From positions 3,313,501 through 3,377,500 of the forward strand of contig NZ_CP076853.1 of assembly GCF_018987265.1 (NCBI RefSeq): a stretch of 64,000 bases of DNA, in the 5' to 3' direction. A model generated the notes under the pieces. That model worked only from the letters and a program-made list of their open reading frames with translations. It ran no database searches and was not told the origin of the DNA. The translations under genes and the position numbers were made by a program. Below are positions 59,571 to 64,000 of this stretch, piece by piece (within the stretch, counting starts at the first letter, position 1; every line of letters starts with the position of its first letter). Source of the DNA: Rhizobium sp. WYJ-E13 (lineage in GTDB: Bacteria; Pseudomonadota; Alphaproteobacteria; Rhizobiales; Rhizobiaceae).

Positions 59571-61214
59571 ATGAAGTTTGCCGTACGTCTTTTCCCGAAA
59601 GCTTCGATCGGAACATATCTCGTCGCCATGGCCGTGGCGATTGCACTGCCGATCTTCGCCTTCGTTGCCCTTCTCCTCATGCAGCTAGAGGACAATCAGC
59701 GGTCCACGCTCAAGCGCGAAACCGCGCAGGATGCGCTGGCGCTGTCGCGAACCATCGATCGCCAGCTTCAGGATATGGCCACGACATTGCGGCTGCTGTC
59801 CTCCTCTCCCGAGCTGGAGGGCGGCGACTATGAGTCTTTCTACAACCGTACGGAAACGGCACTGCGCGGCGATACGCTCTATGTGATCGCCGTCGACAGG
59901 ACCGGGCAGCAATTTCTCAATACTCGTCGCGACTTCGGCACCCCGCTTGGCAAGATGACGAATCCAGCGGCTCTCGAAGCCGCCATGAAATCTGGCCGGA
60001 TCGAAGCCTCGGACGTCTTCATGGGCGCAACGAGCGGCACGTGGGTCTATAACGTCACGCTGCCGCGTGACGAGGATCCTGTCGCCGCGCTGATCATCAC
60101 CCAGAATGCCAGCGACCTCGCAAAACTCGTCACGACCGAAGGTCTTGCATCCGGCTGGTCGGCAGCGGTGATCGATCAGGGTGGTCATGTCGTAGCAAGC
60201 CGCGGCCCCGCCAATCTGCAGCCCGGCGAACCCTTCGACCCGCGCATTCTGCCATCGCTCGTCGCTTCCAGCGGCGTTTTCGAAGACAGCGACATCCTCC
60301 CGCACGCCATGCTGGGCTATGCGCAGATTCCCGGCTGGTCCTGGAAGACGGTGGTATGGGGGCCGATCGCAACTGCACAAGCACCGATCGTCAGCACTTG
60401 GCGCTTCCTGCTGATCGGCGGCCTCGTGCTGCTGCTCGTCGCCGTGCTTGCCACCTATGCCGTTGCCCGGCAGGTCCGCTCCACGATCCGTGAAATTGCC
60501 GACATGGCGAACCGGCTCGGCGAAGGCCATATCGTCTCGCCGGTCGAAACCAGCGTTATCGAGGCCAACCAGGTGGCGATTGCGCTTTCCAATGCCTCTT
60601 TCGACCGTAGCCAGAGCGAGGACCGGCTGCGCTTCGTCATGCATGAACTGGTCCATCGTACCAAGAACCTGCTGACGCTTGTTCTCGCCATGATGCGTCA
60701 ACTCTCGAAGCGGGCCGACAGCGTCGAGACATTCCGGCTAGCCGTCGCCCATCGCCTTGAAGGGCTCGTGCGCTCGATCGAGCTTCTGACAGGCGAGCAG
60801 TGGTCCGGCGTCTCGCTGCATCGCGTCATCGATATTCATCTTCAGGCTTTTCCGCAGGCCCGTGAACAGGTGAAAATCGAGGGTACGGATTTTATCCTCA
60901 AGCCCGATGCCGTTCAGAACCTCGGCCTGGCACTGCATGAACTTGCTACCAACTCGGTAAAATACGGAGCGCTGTCCGTGCCTCAAGGCCGTGTGCGTTT
61001 CGAATGGCAGCCGGCAGAGGACAACATGCTGCGTTTCACCTGGACTGAAAGCAGTGGTCCGGTGGTGAAACCGCCGGCGCGCACCGGCTTCGGCACCACC
61101 GTCATCAAGGCACATGCCGCCGCCGCTTTCCGGGGCAAGGTCGATATTGACTTCCGCCCGGAAGGTCTCGTCTGGATCCTCACCGCCCAGCGTGGGATGA
61201 TGGAGCGCGATTAG
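59571..61214 (+). CDS. HWE-family sensor histidine kinase
   Basis: A 547-residue membrane kinase. Transmembrane helices at about 14-37 and 277-297 flank a periplasmic sensor region of Cache type (about 40-275). A HAMP-like stretch (about 298-345) precedes the kinase core. The HWE marks are present: the phospho-accepting His in MHELVHRTKNLL (about residue 362), ALHELATNSVKYGALS, and the WTE triad in RFTWTESSGPVV. HWE kinases are particularly common in rhizobia and often feed the general stress response. No response regulator gene is adjacent. It has no canonical aspartate partner in the window other than CpdR and TctD. Confidence 0.9.
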   Translation: MKFAVRLFPKASIGTYLVAMAVAIALPIFAFVALLLMQLEDNQRSTLKRETAQDALALSRTIDRQLQDMATTLRLLSSSPELEGGDYESFYNRTETALRGDTLYVIAVDRTGQQFLNTRRDFGTPLGKMTNPAALEAAMKSGRIEASDVFMGATSGTWVYNVTLPRDEDPVAALIITQNASDLAKLVTTEGLASGWSAAVIDQGGHVVASRGPANLQPGEPFDPRILPSLVASSGVFEDSDILPHAMLGYAQIPGWSWKTVVWGPIATAQAPIVSTWRFLLIGGLVLLLVAVLATYAVARQVRSTIREIADMANRLGEGHIVSPVETSVIEANQVAIALSNASFDRSQSEDRLRFVMHELVHRTKNLLTLVLAMMRQLSKRADSVETFRLAVAHRLEGLVRSIELLTGEQWSGVSLHRVIDIHLQAFPQAREQVKIEGTDFILKPDAVQNLGLALHELATNSVKYGALSVPQGRVRFEWQPAEDNMLRFTWTESSGPVVKPPARTGFGTTVIKAHAAAAFRGKVDIDFRPEGLVWILTAQRGMMERD

Positions 61215-61276
61215 CGCGACCGGAACAATCACTGCAACCGCCCGTTTCGAACAGGTCATTCAGAAGGAGAAGGACC

Positions 61277-61759
61277 ATGTTCAAGCAAACCATGATTGCT
61301 GCGGCAGTCGTTTCGGCTGCAGCCTGGGCCGGGTCCGCCGCAGCTGCCGACTATATATCGCTTGGCCGACTCGTGTGCGGATCGGATGGCGGCCAGGGGC
61401 TGATCGTCACGTCTGAGAAGAACCTGATCTGCACCTATACGCCAGCTTCCGGCGGCCCGAAGGCGGTCTATGCCGGCAAGATCGAGAAATTCGGCATCGA
61501 TATCGGCCAGACCGGCAAGAGCGTGATGATCTGGCAGGTGCTTGCCAAGACCGGCACCAATGTTCCCGATTTCGCGCTGGCAGGAGAATATTACGGCATT
61601 GGCGCTGATGCCAGCCTCGGTGCCGGCGGAGGTGCCAAGGTCATTGCCGGCGGCACCAACAAGGCCTTCATGCTGCAGCCACTGAACCTGCAGGCCCAGG
61701 AAGGTCTCAATCTCGCCGTCGGTGTCGAGAAGATGACACTGGTGCCTGGCGAAATCTGA
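61277..61759 (+). CDS. DUF992 periplasmic protein
   Basis: A 160-residue secreted protein of the DUF992 family. The signal peptide MFKQTMIAAAVVSAAAWAGS ends before AAADYI. The mature part has cysteines in RLVCGSDGG and NLICTYT (a probable disulphide) and conserved AGKIEKFGIDIGQT. AGAAGGAGAAGG precedes the ATG. The function of DUF992 is unknown. A bidirectional terminator lies between it and pntB. Confidence 0.9.
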   Translation: MFKQTMIAAAVVSAAAWAGSAAAADYISLGRLVCGSDGGQGLIVTSEKNLICTYTPASGGPKAVYAGKIEKFGIDIGQTGKSVMIWQVLAKTGTNVPDFALAGEYYGIGADASLGAGGGAKVIAGGTNKAFMLQPLNLQAQEGLNLAVGVEKMTLVPGEI

Positions 61760-61777
61760 TCGCTCGCGGCGCAAATG

Positions 61778-61801
61778 AAAAGCCCGCCGAAGCGGGCTTT
61801 T
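61778..61801. terminator. Bidirectional terminator between the DUF992 gene and pntB
   Basis: A 10-bp stem, AAAAGCCCGC with GCGGGCTTTT around CGAA, carries T-runs on both strands. It ends three bases before the pntB stop codon and 19 bases after the DUF992 stop. Confidence 0.9.
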
Positions 61802-61804
61802 CGA

Positions 61805-63199
61805 TTAATGACCGATCGCCTTGTTGATCTCTTCCGTCACCTTCTTGGCATCGCCAAGCAGCATCATCGTGCCGTCCTTGTAGAACAGCGTGTTGTCGAT
61901 GCCGGCGTAGCCCGAGCCGAGCGAACGCTTGACGAACAGGCAGGTCTTGGCCTTATCGACGTCGAGGATCGGCATGCCGTAGATCGGCGAGGTCTTGTCG
62001 TCGCGCGCCGCCGGGTTGGTGACGTCGTTGGCGCCGATGACATAGGCGACATCGGCCTGGGCGAATTCCGAGTTGATGTCCTCAAGCTCGAAGACTTCGT
62101 CATAAGGCACATTGGCCTCGGCAAGCAGCACGTTCATATGGCCGGGCATGCGGCCGGCAACCGGATGAATCGCGTACTTCACTTCCACGCCGTTCTTCTT
62201 GAGATTATCGGCGAGTTCGCGCAGCGCATGCTGTGCCTGCGCCACCGCCATGCCGTAGCCAGGCACGATGATGACTTTCGAGGCATTCGCCATCAGGTAG
62301 GCCGCATCCTCGGCCGAGCCGAGCTTGACGGTCTTGTCCGAGTTATCCGCCGCACCACCCGACGTCTCGCCGCCGAAACCGCCAAGGATAACGGAGATGA
62401 AGGAGCGGTTCATACCCTTGCACATGATATAAGACAGGATCGCGCCCGAGGAACCGACCAGCGCGCCGGTGACGATGAGCGCCAGATTGCCGAGCGTGAA
62501 GCCGATGCCGGCGGCGGCCCAGCCCGAATAGGAATTCAGCATCGACACGACGACTGGCATGTCGGCGCCGCCGATCGGCACGATCAGGAGCACGCCGAGC
62601 GCCAGCGACAGAGCCACGACCGCCCAGAAGTCGAAATGGCTTTCCGTCACCGCCAGCCCAATGATGAAGAGCACGATCAGGGCAAGCAGGGTGATGTTGA
62701 TCAGATGCCGGAAGGGCAGCAGGATAGGCTTGCCGGACATGCGCCCGTCGAGCTTAAGAAAAGCGATGATGGAGCCGGTGAAGGTCAGCGCGCCGATCGC
62801 CACGCCGAGCGCCATTTCGATGCGTGCTTCGGTATGGATCTGACCGATCTCGCCGATTCCGAAGGCATCAGGCGTATAGAGCGCCGATGCGGCGACCAGA
62901 ACCGCGGCAAGGCCGACCAGCGAATGGAAGCCGGCCACAAGCTGCGGCATCGAAGTCATGGCGATGGTGCGGGCGATATAGGCGCCCGCACTGCCGCCGA
63001 TGGCAAGGCCGAGGATGATGAGCACGAAGCCGCCGAAATCCGGCGTTGCCAGCACCAGCGTCGTGAGGATCGCAATCCCCATGCCGATCATGCCGTAGAG
63101 ATTGCCCTTGCGGCTGGTGGCTGGATGCGAGAGCCCGCGCAGCGCCAGAATGAACAGCACGCCGGAGACGAGATAAAGGAAGGCTGCAAGATTGGTCAT
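61805..63199 (-). CDS. pntB: NAD(P) transhydrogenase subunit beta
   Basis: The 464-residue membrane subunit of proton-translocating transhydrogenase, which makes NADPH from NADH using the proton gradient. The N-terminal half has about eight hydrophobic segments; the C-terminal half is the NADP(H)-binding domain III with VIIVPGYGMAVAQAQH, HPVAGRMPGHMNVLLAEA and VIGANDVTNPAAR. It is the last gene of pntA1-pntA2-pntB, starting eight bases after pntA2. Confidence 0.97.
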   Translation of the reverse strand: MTNLAAFLYLVSGVLFILALRGLSHPATSRKGNLYGMIGMGIAILTTLVLATPDFGGFVLIILGLAIGGSAGAYIARTIAMTSMPQLVAGFHSLVGLAAVLVAASALYTPDAFGIGEIGQIHTEARIEMALGVAIGALTFTGSIIAFLKLDGRMSGKPILLPFRHLINITLLALIVLFIIGLAVTESHFDFWAVVALSLALGVLLIVPIGGADMPVVVSMLNSYSGWAAAGIGFTLGNLALIVTGALVGSSGAILSYIMCKGMNRSFISVILGGFGGETSGGAADNSDKTVKLGSAEDAAYLMANASKVIIVPGYGMAVAQAQHALRELADNLKKNGVEVKYAIHPVAGRMPGHMNVLLAEANVPYDEVFELEDINSEFAQADVAYVIGANDVTNPAARDDKTSPIYGMPILDVDKAKTCLFVKRSLGSGYAGIDNTLFYKDGTMMLLGDAKKVTEEINKAIGH

Positions 63200-63206
63200 C
63201 GATGCC

Positions 63207-63605
63207 TCACTTGTCCTTCTTGCGGTACATCGCCAGCATGCGCTGCGTCACGAGGAAGCCGCCGAAGATATTCACCGAGACGAGCACGAGGGCCACGAAA
63301 CCGAAGCCTGTCGCAAGCCCGCTGGTCGAAATGCCGACTGCAAGCAGCGCACCGACGACGATGACCGAGGAGATCGCGTTGGTCACGGCCATCAGCGGCG
63401 TATGCAGCGCCGGCGTCACCGACCAGACGACGTAATAGCCAACGAAGATCGACAGCACGAAGATCGCGAACTGGAAGACGAAGGGATCGATCGCCCCGCC
63501 GGTTGCGGCGCTTGCCGCCTCAGGTGCCTGGGCAGCAGCGGTGATAACCGCGGTGACGGCTTGGTCGAGCTGTTCCAGCGCCTTGTCCATTGCTTCACTG
63601 GCCAT
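63207..63605 (-). CDS. pntA2: NAD(P) transhydrogenase subunit alpha part 2
   Basis: A 132-residue membrane subunit that corresponds to the C-terminal transmembrane part of E. coli PntA. Three or four helices are visible (about 45-65, 70-88, 92-112), with [31 protein letters not shown]. The start ATG overlaps the pntA1 stop by one base (TGATG). In alphaproteobacteria the alpha subunit is commonly split this way. Confidence 0.95.
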   Translation of the reverse strand: MASEAMDKALEQLDQAVTAVITAAAQAPEAASAATGGAIDPFVFQFAIFVLSIFVGYYVVWSVTPALHTPLMAVTNAISSVIVVGALLAVGISTSGLATGFGFVALVLVSVNIFGGFLVTQRMLAMYRKKDK

Positions 63606-64000
63606 CAGTTATCCCCCTTCTTGGCGCCGCCGAATGCCGGATGCACGACATCCCCCGCATAGGTCAGCATCGTCGCCTTGATGAGCTCGTCTTCGAGGTT
63701 GAGCACGACAGATTTCGTTTCCTTGTTCACCATCGTCTCCAGGAAGGTGAGAAGGTTCTTGGCATAAAGCGCGGAGGCACTGGCGGCCACACGGCCCGCC
63801 ATGTTCGAGAAGCCGACTACCTTCACGCCTTCGACATCGGCGACGTCGCCCGCGACCACGCCTTCGATATTACCGCCACGCTCGACCGCGAGATCGACAG
63901 CCACCGCACCCGGCTTCATCGAAGCCAGCATGGCGCGGGACACCAGCCGCGGCGCCGGACGGCCGGGGATGAGTGCGGTCGTGATGACGATGTCCTGCTT
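63605..64000 (-). CDS. pntA1: NAD(P) transhydrogenase subunit alpha part 1, partial (5' end beyond right edge)
   Basis: The C-terminal 131 residues of the NAD(H)-binding subunit. Visible motifs are [18 protein letters not shown] and [13 protein letters not shown] of domain I, and [20 protein letters not shown]. The end is an ordinary stop overlapping the pntA2 start. The N-terminal part and the promoter lie outside the window. Confidence 0.94.
   Translation of the reverse strand, partial: KQDIVITTALIPGRPAPRLVSRAMLASMKPGAVAVDLAVERGGNIEGVVAGDVADVEGVKVVGFSNMAGRVAASASALYAKNLLTFLETMVNKETKSVVLNLEDELIKATMLTYAGDVVHPAFGGAKKGDN

Noticed and set aside
61775..63364. A 529-codon open frame on the plus strand
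   Set aside because: It lies opposite pntB and pntA2. The product is Arg/Asp/His-rich with no membrane or catalytic pattern.

Overview
The window reads as chromosomal DNA of an alphaproteobacterium of the Rhizobiaceae, most likely Rhizobium. The evidence is the six-gene glgP-glgB-glgC-glgA-pgm-glgX operon, a CpdR-type cell-cycle receiver beside a tRNA-Val, the soxBDAG sarcosine oxidase order, the three-piece pntA1-pntA2-pntB transhydrogenase, an hsp20 gene with a ROSE-like leader, a candidate MmgR/suhB-type sRNA, and GC-rich codon use throughout. I see no insertion sequence, prophage, CRISPR array or rRNA operon.

Layout. 1-6024: glutamate synthase gltB-gltD (gltD cut by the left edge). 6.5-9.7 kb: a threonine aldolase, then a LysR regulator divergent from a bile-acid:sodium-symporter-family transporter. 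9.7-13.6 kb: hsp20 with a heat-shock promoter and RNA thermometer, a lysophospholipase-like hydrolase, hisN, a small RNA and an N-formylglutamate amidohydrolase. 13.8-18.6 kb: cpdR, tRNA-Val, a frameshifted Rap1a/Tai-like gene, secreted and membrane proteins of unknown role, three small genes and a TerC-like DUF475 membrane protein. 18.8-26.3 kb: a tricarboxylate transporter (tctCBA), a periplasmic binding protein and a TctD/TctE-like two-component pair, with a GNAT gene between. 26.4-33.0 kb: three translationally overlapping genes, large transglutaminase/DUF2126, permuted ATP-grasp fused to alpha-E, and a second transglutaminase. This is the least understood system in the window. 33.1-34.4 kb: a TadG-like von Willebrand protein. 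34.6-45.6 kb: the glycogen operon. 45.7-51.4 kb: a MaoC/NodN-like dehydratase and soxBDAG. 51.6-56.9 kb: a FecR-domain protein, a CHASE2 cyclase and a divergent cyclase with a CXXCH motif in a DUF3365-like sensor domain. 57.0-61.8 kb: rpsU, a TPR lipoprotein, an FAD oxidoreductase, an HWE-type histidine kinase and a DUF992 protein. 61.8-64 kb: pntB, pntA2 and pntA1 (cut by the right edge).

How the genes work together. Most of the window is core carbon, nitrogen and redox metabolism: ammonium assimilation, glycogen storage and mobilisation, tricarboxylate uptake, sarcosine oxidation and NADPH balance. Around these sit several signal systems (a TctDE-like pair, two class III cyclases, an HWE kinase and CpdR). 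The post-transcriptional layer is well represented: an RNA thermometer on hsp20, a CU-rich sRNA, and a possible folded leader ahead of the DUF475 gene. All functions are read from sequence motifs and family knowledge. No database search was run.
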